64,000 nt of DNA from Piromyces finnis (Eukaryota > Neocallimastigomycota > Neocallimastigomycetes > Neocallimastigales > Neocallimastigaceae): assembly GCA_002104945.1 (NCBI GenBank), contig MCFH01000031.1:299501-363500 (forward strand). Reading direction: 5' to 3'. Each line of letters opens with the position of its first letter. Position 1 is the stretch's first letter. A model generated the notes under the pieces. That model was not told the DNA's origin. It saw nothing but the letters and a program-made list of their open reading frames with translations, and made no database searches. Made by a program: the position numbers and the translations under genes. Shown one piece after another: positions 1 through 11,955 of this stretch.

Positions 1-372
1 AAAATTAAATATTAATTAAATTATTACATTAATGTTTCACAAATTAACATGTATGAATATATTAATTTAAATATAAATGAAGTAAATTTGTTTAATTATA
101 TTATTGGGAATCCAATTTATTATAATTATTATATTCAATTAAAATATTACATTTTACAATATATTACTATTTTATGGTATTATTATAGATCAAACTAAGC
201 ACAAAACATTATTTATATAGTTAAGAATTCCCTCTTTTTTTTTTTTTTTTTTTCTTTTCTTTTCTATTTTATTTTATTTTATTTTATTTTATTTTATTTA
301 TTATCCTTTGTTCTATAAATATAATATTTTAAAATATAAAATATAAAGAAAAACTCTTCCAAAAAAATATTA

Positions 373-431
<59 letters not shown>

Positions 432-496
432 AAAAATAAATATAAATAAAAATTATAAAAATTAAAATAATAGAAAATATTAAAATAAATTAAAAA
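1..496. other. AT-rich upstream region of the CotH gene
   Basis: No coding region is visible. The stretch is almost entirely A and T, with a poly-T tract near 234-253, a TTTTA repeat near 266-300 and a TAAA array just before the start codon at 497. It presumably holds the promoter and 5' leader of the CotH gene, but no specific motif can be assigned. Confidence 0.6.
372..431. repeat. (TAAA)n microsatellite
   Basis: About fifteen near-perfect TAAA units lie 65 bases upstream of the CotH start codon, so they probably fall in the 5' leader or core promoter. Length variation here could affect expression, which is inference only. Confidence 0.9.
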
Positions 497-2501
497 ATGA
501 AGTATAGTAAAATAGCTAATTTATTATTAGTATGCAGTTCTTCTTTGGCAGCTCAAGTCACTTATAATTGTATTGCCTTTCCAAATGAATTTGGAGGGCA
601 ATCAGTTGGTTTAGTATTAAATGGTAATATTATTCCAATGACTTCAAACATTCAAGGTAAATGGAACGTTCAAGCAGATATGCCAACAAAGGATTTCCAC
701 TTCGCTATTCTTTCTAGCGCAAATCAAATAATAAAGAGTGAAGAACTTAGTAGAGAATGGGATTCAAAAGATGATAAATCTGATAATTACATTTTTGGAA
801 AGTTAAATAACAATATTAAGAACGAAGAAATTGCAAAGGTTCCAAGAGCTTATCCACAATTATCAAATGAAAAGGAATTTTCAAAACTTTTCCAGGAAGG
901 TCAAGTTAAAGTTATTAATATAGTTGCTGATCAAGCTGTATTGAATAATTTACATCAAAGTACAAAATTAGCTAAAGTTGGTGCTAATAGTGATACCACT
1001 GTTGAAATGTACTTAATGGGGTAAGTATAATTTTAATAAAGAATTAAAATATTTATTTTTATTAAAAATTAATTTAAATATTTAATAAAAAAACTTATTA
1101 TAGTGATGATTCAGTTAAACATTTCACAAATGTTACTTTATCATTTTCCGGTATGGGTTCCAGAGGTTTCGCTAAACGTCCATACAAAATAAAGCTTTCC
1201 GATGGTCCTAATGATACTAAGGATAACAAATCAGTAAATGGTAGAAATTCATTTAAATTAAGAAATCTTGCATATGATTGTTCATATGTTAGACAAAAAA
1301 TTGTTACTGATGTTGGTCATGCAATTGGTGTTATTTTACCCCAAGTTAGTTTTGCTCGTTTATATATGAATGGTGAACCATATGGTTTGTGAGTATAAAT
1401 ATATATTTGAATATAAGGTGTTAATATTATATTTATTTAAATTAATTTATTTTTTTATGAATTTTAAAAATATAAAGATATGAACTTACCGATAACCCAA
1501 AAAAGAATTGGATTAAGAAGATTATTCATGAAAACTCACTTAAAGAAAATGAGAAGGTTGGCTCATTATACAAGGGTGTTTCTTATTCCGATGAAGTATT
1601 CGTTCCAGCTTCATTAAATGTTGAAAATGATAATAAATGGTATGAAATTTTATATGAATGTGAAAATGAAGTTGAAGGACAAATTCCATACACAGACATC
1701 AAGAAATTTATTAATTGGGTTAGTACAATAAATAATAATACATCTATTGATGAAATTAATAAGAACTTTGAAGTCGATTTATTCCTTAAATATATGGTTA
1801 TTGAATATCTTATTGGTCATTGGGATGGTTACTGGGTTGGTGGTAATAACTTCTATCTTTATAAGAATCCAATCACTGGCAAATATTTGTTTATGTCATT
1901 TGATTTCGATCTTACATTGGGTATGTGGGATCCATATCCAGCTGAAACTTTCTATACTAATTGGAAATCAAAAAAGAGTACAATTTCACCTGCTTTAATT
2001 AATAAGATTTTATATAATCCTTACTTCCAAATAAAATTTGAAGAATATTTAGAAACAACTGTACAAAAGACTTTTAATATATATGCTTTAGGACCTCGTT
2101 TAGATTACATTAAAAAATTCTTATATGAAGATATTGCATGGGATAAAACCGTAACACCAAAAGCTGTTGCACTTCATAAAGATAAATCAACTACACTTCA
2201 AGAATCATTAAATGCTTTCGAAAATTCTTCTTGTGAAGCAGATTATGGTTTAAAGGAATGGATTTCATTACGTTCCGAATTCGTTGCTAAGTCTTTAGGT
2301 TTTTCTATTTCAAATAATGTTGACTATTCATTAGGTTCTGTTGGAAACAAAATTATTAAAGAAAAGGATGATAAAAATACTCCAGAAAAAGATGAAAGTT
2401 TTAATAATTTAAGTAATGCTCAAAGTTCTTCAGCAACAACTACCCTTAATTTCTCCATTTTAAGCATGTTAATAATGGCTATTTTTACTATAATATTCTA
2501 A
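497..2501 (+). CDS. CotH-family surface protein with signal peptide and GPI-like tail
   Basis: Three exons join in phase: 497-1020, 1104-1388 and 1478-2501 (donors GTAAGT and GTGAGT), giving about 610 residues. Residues 1-19 form a signal peptide ending in SSLAAQ. The CotH signature is clear: an AFPNE/VGLVLNG beta-rich start, SGMGSRGFAKRPYKIKL, NGEPYGLYELTD near residues 264-275, and the acidic FDFDLTLGMWDP motif near 410-420, which in the family helps bind metal and nucleotide in an atypical kinase fold. The C-terminus is Ser/Thr-rich followed by a hydrophobic end (LSMLIMAIFTIIF) without a charged tail, as in GPI-anchored proteins. CotH proteins act as spore-coat kinases in bacteria and as host-binding surface proteins in Mucorales; anaerobic fungi carry large CotH families, often with dockerins. 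No dockerin is present here. Location at the cell surface is likely; kinase activity is unproven. Confidence 0.9.
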
Positions 2502-3485
2502 ATTAAATTATTATGATTAATTTAATAAAATCAAAATTTTTGAAATATATAGACAATGAAAAATTTAAAAATAAATTATTATTATATATTTAATATTTTA
2601 AAATTTCTTATCAATTAGTTTTATTATTAAATAAAAAAAATAAATTATAAAATAAAAAAAGAATAAAGAATAAATATCGTTTTATAAAACATATTTGACA
2701 TTTAAAATATTCATAATTAATATATTTTGAGAAATTGAAAAACATTAATAAAATATTTTTTTTGGTTTTTTCTTATAATTGCTATTAGTATAATATTTAT
2801 TCCATTATGTGCTAAAATTCATATAAAAAAGTTAAAACTTTTTTCATTCATTTAAACTAGTTTAAAAAAGAAATAAAAAAGTTGCTGCCTTTATTATTAT
2901 TTTGTATTTCATTGTATGGAACCAAAGATTTTTCAGGTTTATTTTTATATTTTGTTACTACAGCTAGCCCTAATATGTAAATGAAGAAATAATAGAATAA
3001 AATTCATCGTTATTGGTTTCTTTGTTTATTATATCCTACTTACATTAATAAATTTTTATTATTGAATTTAAATTTTAATTTTTTATTAAGAATTATTTTA
3101 CATGTGCTATATTAAATTTTAATTTTTAATTAAATAATTAAATAATGTTTATATTTTCATAAGGAAAGAAAAAAAGTTTTATTATGAAAAATGAAAAGTG
3201 AAAAGATAAATCTTTTTTTTTTCTTTCTTTTTTTTTTTTTTTTGAATTAAAACTTTTTTTATTATAAAAAAGAAAACTAAGCAAATATACCCTAATACTA
3301 ATATTTATTTATTTATTAATTAGTTAATGTATTTTTTTTTTTTCTATTTTAATAATTATTAATTATTAAATATTTTATAATAAAGATATTTAACAATTAC
3401 TTATTAGTGATAATAATAAGAGTGATTTACTTTTATTAATTAAAATTCAAGTTTAATGATTTTTTACTTGTAAAAATTACTATCA
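2502..3485. other. Intergenic, no gene seen
   Basis: AT-rich spacer between the CotH gene and the LETM1 gene on the same strand. It contains poly-T/poly-A runs (for example 3210-3243) and no open frame or RNA-like island that can be supported. Confidence 0.6.
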
Positions 3486-4188
3486 ATGAACTATATTCGT
3501 GTAAAAAATGTTTCTTTTGGAATAGTAAATTCAATTCCTTTAAAAAATGGAAAATATTTATTTTCTCAATTAGCCAATTCACAATTTAATAAAAAATATG
3601 GTGTTATTTATTTGAAATTTAATTCAACATATAAAAAAACAACGAATATTGTCGTAAATAGAAATCTTAATACTGTTTCGACAACCAAAAAATATTCATA
3701 TCAACATAATGTGTTAATAAATTCAAATACCTATGGACTTCGAGAGCAATTATATAAAACAATAAAATATAATTTATATAATTGTTCAAAATGCAATTTA
3801 TATGCTCAACCAAAGTCTAAAAAAGTTGAATATGACAATGCCTTATATGATAATAATGAAAAAAAAGTTAATGATTTCAAAAGAGATAGTTCAGATAATA
3901 TTAATATAGAAAGACAAAATATTAATAATAGCATTGAAGATGAATTAACTATTATATTAAATTCAAATGATAATTTTTTTGTTAAAGAATGGAAGCAATT
4001 AAAAAGTTTTGTATGGCATTTAATAATTGGTTCTCAAGTTCTTATTCATGAAGTTGAACAGTCAATGGAATTAAAACGAAAAAGAATGGATAATATTCCA
4101 TTAAGTAGAAGAGAATCTTTATTGGTATTTTATATAATATTGAGAATTGTTTAAGAATTATACAAAGTAAAAAAAAAGTAAATTAATA

Positions 4189-4223
<35 letters not shown>

Positions 4224-5400
4224 GACATAATATAGATAAGAAGGTCTTTTCACGATTCTATTTGCGTTTTCCCTTTCTTTTTACTTTTGATTACAGAACC
4301 ATATTATTTATATTTATTATGTTCAATATTTCCAACATTAGTTCCTTCAGTTTATATCACTCCATATATTCTAGTAAAGTCTATAAATTTAATAAGTATT
4401 TATAATAAAAATCAAATATTAAAATTAAAATTGTCATTATTTATATACCATTGATTAAATAAACTATTAAGAAAAAAAATATTGAAAAAAACAAAAAGCA
4501 TAGAAAAAAAATAGCAAAGAGGGCATCTAAATTAGAATCTTGGGTTTCTGTAAGTTTATTATATATATAATCACTATAGTTAATTATTAACCAATAAGTA
4601 ATATTGAATATTGAATAATATTAAAAATTTTTATTATCTTAAAATTATTAATTCTTAAAAAGTTTGATATTAGTGTTTTAAATAATGAAAATAAAGTACT
4701 TCAATTAGATGATATGGTAATGAGACAATTTGATGTTGATTCTTTAAGTTGGTGGCATTTAAAATCTTGCGCAGGGTAATAATAAATACTTAAAATTATG
4801 TTCATAAAGTAATAAAAGAAAAAAAGAACTAACTAATATTTATATAGATATTTAGGGTTATTTGGTTTATTACCGAAGTCAATATTAAAAATACGTATTG
4901 ATGAATACTTAGAATATATAAAATCTGATGATGAGGTAGGTTTATTCTATTCTAATAAGCTATTTAATTTAAACGTTCATATTTAAAAAATTTATTATAT
5001 TTATTGCAAAAATAGTTTATTTGTGAAGAAGGGATTGAATCATTGACATTAGATGAATTAAGACAAGCGAATGAACAACGTGGATTGTAATATAATATTA
5101 ATATAACATATTACATATAAGTTAGTAGATTTTAATAAGCTCTTATTATATTAACTATGTCATATTATGAAATATAGTAATTCTCTTGGATTAACTAAAG
5201 AAAAACTAATTTCCAATTTAACTCACTGGATTGATTTCTATTGTAATAATGAAAAAGTAGAGATTCCAAGAACAGTGATGATTCTTTCTCATATTTATTA
5301 TGATAATGTTAAGTATCAATCGGAACTTAAAAAAAGAAAAGAACTTAGAAAACTAAAAAGAAAAAGATTTTTAAATAAATATCTTTCCTTTTTATCATAA
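3486..5400 (+). CDS. LETM1: LETM1/Mdm38-type mitochondrial (or hydrogenosomal) inner-membrane protein
   Basis: Seven exons join in phase: 3486-4124, 4236-4373, 4472-4549, 4663-4775, 4848-4935, 5016-5086, 5178-5400; about 449 residues. The LETM1 core begins near residue 165 (FFVKEWKQLKSFVWHLIIGS), then PLSRRE and, right after the first splice, a Pro-containing hydrophobic segment (VFPFFLLLITEPYYLYL...) matching the single membrane span of LETM1 in spacing. The matrix part has GYLGLFGLLPKS, the SLTLDELRQANEQRG motif, SLGLTKEKL and a basic C-terminus. LETM1/Mdm38 mediates K+/H+ (or Ca2+/H+) exchange across the inner mitochondrial membrane and binds mitoribosomes in yeast. The N-terminus has scattered Arg/Lys and few acids, compatible with an import signal. 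It is shorter than human LETM1 and lacks its long C-terminal coiled-coil and EF-hand region. Intron 1 holds a T tract of about 29. Confidence 0.9.
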
Positions 5401-6003
<603 letters not shown>

Positions 6004-7676
6004 CTACTTCCAAGTGATACTAAGTTTTGGCTTTAAATCTTCTAATTCAGAAAGACATTTTTCCCATTGGTTCCAATCTTCTTCTTGATCTAAACTTACA
6101 TTTGCACCTAAAACTAATTCTTCTAAATCCTTAGCAAATCCATTCTTTATCATTTCACATAATAATTTCATATCGGTAGTTTTAATGCCATTTTCAGTCT
6201 TGTATTAAAAATTTTATTAATTGTTGATAATGATTTAAATATTTCGTTTTATTTTGATATTTTATATATTTTAAGAATAATAAATAACATTAATATTAAT
6301 TATTCGAAAATATTAAAAAACAAAAATTATTTTGTTAAGATAATCATCATAGATAAAATAAATTAAAATTTACTTACTAAGTGTAACTCTTTGAGGGAAG
6401 AACAACCAATGAATTGTTCATCAAATTTTAAAGAATTAATAAATTCTTCAGACCAACCATTAATTCTATTATTATGAAGTGTAATGATCTTAACCTTTGG
6501 AATGTATTGAAGAATATATTTGAATCCTTCAAATGTAATGTTATTCTTACTTAAATCTAAGATTTCTAATTTACCAGAGTTTTCAAGAGAATTTAATCCC
6601 ATTGCGGCTAAAGTTTTGATACCTTCATCTCCAATATTATTATTAATTAAAGTTATTTTCTTAAGTCTTGGACTAACAGCAAGAAGTGAAGCTAATGCTG
6701 AACAAGAATGACTAGTAATATTATTATTATTTAACATTAAAGTAGTAATTGTTGAAGTGGTGGTAGCTTGTAAATCATCTGTCAAAATGGATGATTGTGA
6801 AATCATTTTTGTTAATTTTGGTTGAGCTTTTACATTTGTGCTGTCATCAGTTACAGTTTGTTTTAAATTATTACAAATTGCAATTAAAGTTTCATCACCA
6901 ATATCAGTATTTGATAAATTAATCTTTCTTAAACCTATATTATCTTTCAAAACTTGACCAATAGCAATACCTCCTTCATCACCAATTTTATTTAATGATA
7001 GGTCTAATTCTTTAATACTGCAATGATTACTTAATGGTGTATTTGGACTTTCAAGTGGTGATTGTTCAACAACTTCCCACTTTAAAAGTTTTGCAATACC
7101 CTCTTTAATACCTCTTGGTCCAATTCCATTATCAATTAAATTTAAATTCTTAATTGTTTTATTTTGAGATTTTAAAAATCCATTACAAAGCTCAATACAT
7201 CCATCATCTCCAAGATTGTTTCTTGAAAGAGAAACAGTTAATAAAGTATTATTATTAAATAAAACCTTTTCACTGAAAATTTTAGAAGCTCTAAGACCAA
7301 TACTCTTATATTCTAAATTCCAAGTTTGAATACTTCTATTTTGTCCTATAGCACTACAAAGAACTGAAAATAAACTTTCATTGATTTCATCTTCATCTTC
7401 TGGTACTTCTCCTAATTTATTATTACCAATATCTAAGGAAATTAATGAAGCATTCTTAATTAATGCATTATATAAAGCTGAATAAGTTTCTTTTTCAATT
7501 GCATGACCAGATGCAGAGAAAGTGGTTAATGAAGTACAGGAAGCAATGGCATTAAGTAATAAAGTAAATTGATTTGGCTTAAGTCTTCTAAAAGGAAGAA
7601 TATATAATGAATTTAAATTATTTGATTCTATATTGTCAATCCACTTTTTTAAAAATTCAGGAACTTCTGTTGCCAT
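6004..7676 (-). CDS. Leucine-rich-repeat protein, ribonuclease-inhibitor type
   Basis: Two exons on the minus strand, 7676-6378 and 6198-6004, join in phase through a GTAAGT donor, giving about 497 residues. At least six LRRs of the ribonuclease-inhibitor/NLRC3-like type are visible, with the repeating LxLxxNxIGDEG pattern (for example LDLSLNKIGDEGG, LMLNNNNITSHS, ITLINNNIGDEG, LDLSKNNITFEG). The final exon adds an acidic, Trp-containing tail (EEDWNQWEKC). No signal peptide, NACHT or kinase domain is present, so a cytosolic protein-binding scaffold is the safest reading. RanGAP shares this repeat class, but its arginine-finger context could not be confirmed. Function is otherwise unknown. Confidence 0.85.
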
Positions 7677-8407
7677 TTTAAATATATAAGACTACTTAAT
7701 ATTTAATACTAAATAAATTTTTAAGTTTTTTATTTACTAACAATAAATAAGACCAAAAAATTTTTTTTATATTTTAATATGTGATTTATACATACTTTTC
7801 TAAAATAATAATTAGTTTTCTTATCTAAGATTTATACACGTGAATCACAGGATTTAATGAAGAGTATATTAATTATTAAAATTTATAATATACTTATTAA
7901 TAAATGTATTATAAATAATGTCAACAAAAAAATATTTATTAATATTTGGTATGTTAATATTTATTAAAAATAGATTGAATATATAAAAAATAAAAAAATA
8001 ATTTAAAAGATAATTGCTTAATTTGATATTTTTTTATTTTAATATTAAAAAATTATTTAGTGAAATATATTGAAAAAATTTAATAATAAAATAAATATGA
8101 ATGACAATAATAAATATTTCTATAACTTTATTGTTAATAAAATAAAATTTTTTAATATTAAAAAGAAAAAAAAAATTATAAATAAAATAATAAAAAATCG
8201 ATTTTTATGAATTTTATGAATTAAATAAATTTATAATGAAAATTAATAGTAAACTTTTAAATATATTTTAGAAAATATATTTGCTTTTAATATATATATT
8301 TGATTTCCAAGTTGTTTGATTTTTAATATAAATATATATATTATTTAAATTATTAATTAAATGTTAAATACTTTTTAATTTTTAAATTAATCAAGAAAAA
8401 AAAAAAT
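7677..8407. other. Intergenic, no gene seen
   Basis: AT-rich spacer between two minus-strand genes. Nothing beyond A/T runs and short imperfect repeats is visible. It should contain the promoter of the LRR gene and the 3' end of the UTP16-like gene. Confidence 0.6.
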
Positions 8408-8713
8408 CTATTTTTGATGCTTTTTTCCCACAACAAATATATTTGCTGGTTTCTTAACATTTCTACCGAAATCTACTGAAGCTATTAAAATAATTTATTT
8501 ATAAAATAAATATTTTATGATTATTATTTTTTTTTAATAACAAAATAATATATTCTAATTTAGTTTTTTTTAATAATGATAAATCTTACTTGAAATTCTC
8601 TTAATCTTTCCTTCATAAAAATGCTTTTTTTTAAAATCAAGAATTGATTGAGGAATTGGTTGTCTACTTGCAAGACCTTTTTTAGTTTTTAATGATACTA
8701 CTCTAAAACCGCT

Positions 8714-8750
<37 letters not shown>

Positions 8751-10548
8751 TTTTAATTTATGAAATTTTAAAGTTAAAAATAAAATATAATTAATATTTA
8801 TTATTATTTCAATTTTTATGAATAACAAATATATATAAATATGGATTACAAACTCTTTAATAATTTCATCCTTCTTCTTCTTTCTTGGCTTAAGATCATC
8901 ATCATCTAATAAAAGATGCTTTCCTTTTGGTACAATTTTTTGTTCTTCTACTTCTTCATTTTCACTATCAATTTTTTATATTATCACATAAATACAAAGG
9001 AAAAAAATAATTAATAATAAGTCCTATATATAATATACCTTGTTTCTTCATTATCTTCTGCAACTTCCTCTAAAAGATCAGTTGGAAGCATTTCTAATTT
9101 ATTCTTTGAAGCTTGTGCTTTTAAAAACTCATCTTTTGCTCTTCTTTTTTGCTTACGATTTTGTGCCATTCTAATTATTTTTAATAAAAGGAAATATTTT
9201 AGCAACATTTTTTTTGTTTGTTTATTTATTTATTTATTTATTCAGATTATATATTATAAATAATTAAAATATAAAATTACTTTATTTCGCGTTCTCTTGC
9301 AGACTTTAATAACTTTAAAGCATCTTCCCTACCAGTTTTTAAGGAAACAGTTTCTGGTTCTTCTTCGACATTTTCTTCTTCTTCAGAAGAGTAAACAATT
9401 TCTTCATCATCATCTTCTTCTTCAACTGTTTTCTTTTGGGTTATTTCTACATTATTACTATCATTTACTTGAGTAACCTTAATAGCTTTAACATCAAAAT
9501 CATCATCATCAAAAGTTATATGACTAGACTTTTTTTCTTCTATTTTTCCTGATGTATCTATTTCCATATTATCTTCATTTTGATTTTCTTTTGCTTGAAT
9601 TTCTTTTACTGGAGTTTTTTTTGATGGAGTTTCTTTTGATGGAGTTTCTTTTGATGGAGTTTCTTTTGTTGGTGTTTTTTTTGCTGAAGTTTCTTTAGAT
9701 GGTGTTTTCTTTATTGTAACTTCTTCAATATCAGAATCAATTTCTTTAACTGATGTATTTTTAGAATTTTTTTTTATTGATTTTTCTACTTTCTTTTCTT
9801 CAATTGGATTTTCTTTCGTGGTTGAAGGTGAAGAAAATGAATCAATTTCAACAACATCATCATCATTATCTTTAGCATTAGCAAGTGCAGTAATTGCTTT
9901 ATGTGCTATCATTGCTGACGATTTACTTGGTGTTTCATGGAAATTATTGTCTAATATAAGAATTTCAGAGTTTCCTGATTTTTTAATAACTGGTGTTGTT
10001 ACAGAAGTATGAGTAGGAGTACCAACCTTTATTCTTTTTGTATCAAATTGTGGAGCTGGGGTTCTGAATGACTTAGTTGGAGTACTATTAATACTTTTTG
10101 GTCTTCCTCTTTTACGTTTTGGAGTAGTAATTACTTCAATTTCATTCTCATTATTATTTTCGCTTTCATTTTCTTCAATTTCAGATGATATATTTTTTTT
10201 AATAATTACTGGCTCTGGTGGTATAATTATTGAATCATTTCCAACATTTTCTTCTGATTTGTCATTTGGTGAATCTATTACAATTGGTGATTCAGCTGTT
10301 TTAGAAATAGTAGCTGATTTTGGAGTTGATTTTGGAGATTTTTTATCTTCTTCAGAAACTTTTTTAGTTTTTCTTGGTGTTCTTTTTGTTGTTTTTTCTT
10401 CAACTGAAGAAACTGATGTTTTTTTTGTTCTTGTTGATCTTCTACGTTTAGATTCTTCTAGTTTTTCTGGTTCTTCTTTAGGTGTAGTAGAAGGTGGTGT
10501 ATGATTTCTTAATCTATTTTTAATTGAATTTGGATCTATTTCAACCAT
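8408..10548 (-). CDS. UTP16: UTP16/NOL7-like nucleolar protein with long AT-hook, TP-repeat N-terminus
   Basis: Exons on the minus strand: 10548-9281, 9170-9039, 8964-8850, 8711-8590, 8481-8408; roughly 570 residues. The first 420 residues are disordered and rich in Lys, Ser, Thr, Pro and Glu, with an AT-hook (KRKRGRPKS, about residues 144-152) and a tandem array of about 6-residue units (TPSKET type, about 281-316). The UTP16/NOL7 signature spans the first splice: acidic run plus PETVSLKTGREDALKLL, then NRKQKRRAKDEFLKAQ and LEMLPTDLLEEV; the C-terminus has FRVVSLKT and ends GKKHQK. Bud21/Utp16 is a component of the U3 small-subunit processome. The exon 3 to exon 4 junction is uncertain: donor GTAATC at 8849 leaves the frame off by one, while a donor GTTATT 23 bases downstream restores it. 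The family call is moderately sure, the exon join at 9281/9170 strong. Confidence 0.65.
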
Positions 10549-11955
10549 TTTTATATATTTAAATTATTCTAATGTCTATTTTATTAAAATATATTTGTTA
10601 TATATTATATATAAATTATAAAATAATATTTGAAAAACATTTAATCATTTAATAATTTAATAATAATAATAATAATAAAGAAACTTTTTTTTTAGAATTT
10701 TTGCATAATAAAAAGGCTATTTTCTTATATTTTTATTTACAAAATATAATTATTTAAATTTCAACAATAATGATTATATATATAAATTCAACTTTTGATT
10801 TTTACTTATAGATTCTTTAGTATTTTAAAATAACTTTTCATTAAAAATTTTATTAATTTCATCAAATAATCAATAAAGTATTTAATTATTTCATATTTTA
10901 TATATAAACATTTATTTTATATCCTGTATCATTAATGAAAATATTAAATTTCAATTTTAAATTTCAAATGTAGATTCATATATTTTCTCATTATTATTTT
11001 TTCTTATTATTTTTCATTTATTATTATTTTTTGATGAAAATCTTATATTGATTTATTATTGTATTGAATAAATATATATAATTAATGATAATATAATTTA
11101 ATAAAAATTCATTTATTTTTCACTTTTTTTAAAGAAATGTTTAAGATAATTAAGCTTAATAATTAAATAATAGTTATATTTAATGTATTGAGGTTTATTG
11201 TTGTTTTGTTCTTTTTGTTTATACTCCTATTAATCATGTGCTTAAATTATTAAAAATATTGCGATATTAATATATACCTAATCCAATGAGTATTTTAAAA
11301 AAAAATAACTATACAAGACTTAATTTTTAATTTAAATATAATTGAAATTGAAATTATCCTAAAATCTTTAAATATTATTAATAAATTTTAAAAAAAAAAA
11401 ATTACATAAATTTAAATTTTTTTTTTTAATTTGACCTTTATTATAAATACATTTAAAATATATTTTTGGTAAAATAATATATTAATTAATATATTGCATG
11501 GTATATTATTTTAATTGCTTTTAACAATAATATTTGTAAAAATACTAAATATTAAAAGAATATAAAAAAAATATTTTTGATCATGATTGGTTATTTTTAT
11601 TATAAAGATATGTCACAAAAATTTTATATAATATTCACATGGATATACAAAATCTATGTAAAGATAATAAATCTATGTTTTATTTATAATCTCTCATATA
11701 TTACCTTTTTTTTATAATAATATTATATTATTAATGTCAAATACGAAGCTTTTTCAATAATATTAAATCAATATTATACTTAAATATTATATATGTATTT
11801 TTATTTATTTTCTAATTTCTTTTTTTATATACTAAATATTGGAATCTAAAATTTTAAATTAATTTCTTTTAAAATTTATATATAAATCACTTAATATATC
11901 TAATATTTACAGTTATTTCTATATATACATTTAATTTTCTTTCTTTTTTATAGCT
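10549..11955. other. Intergenic, no gene seen
   Basis: About 1.4 kb of A/T-only sequence between the promoter side of the UTP16-like gene and the 3' end of the GH114 gene. No coding, RNA or transposon signal was recognised. Confidence 0.6.

Noticed and set aside
9011-9208. Separate small gene starting at the methionine at 9208 or 9169
   Set aside because: An in-phase splice joins it to the upstream Lys-rich frame and rebuilds a continuous UTP16/NOL7-like motif.
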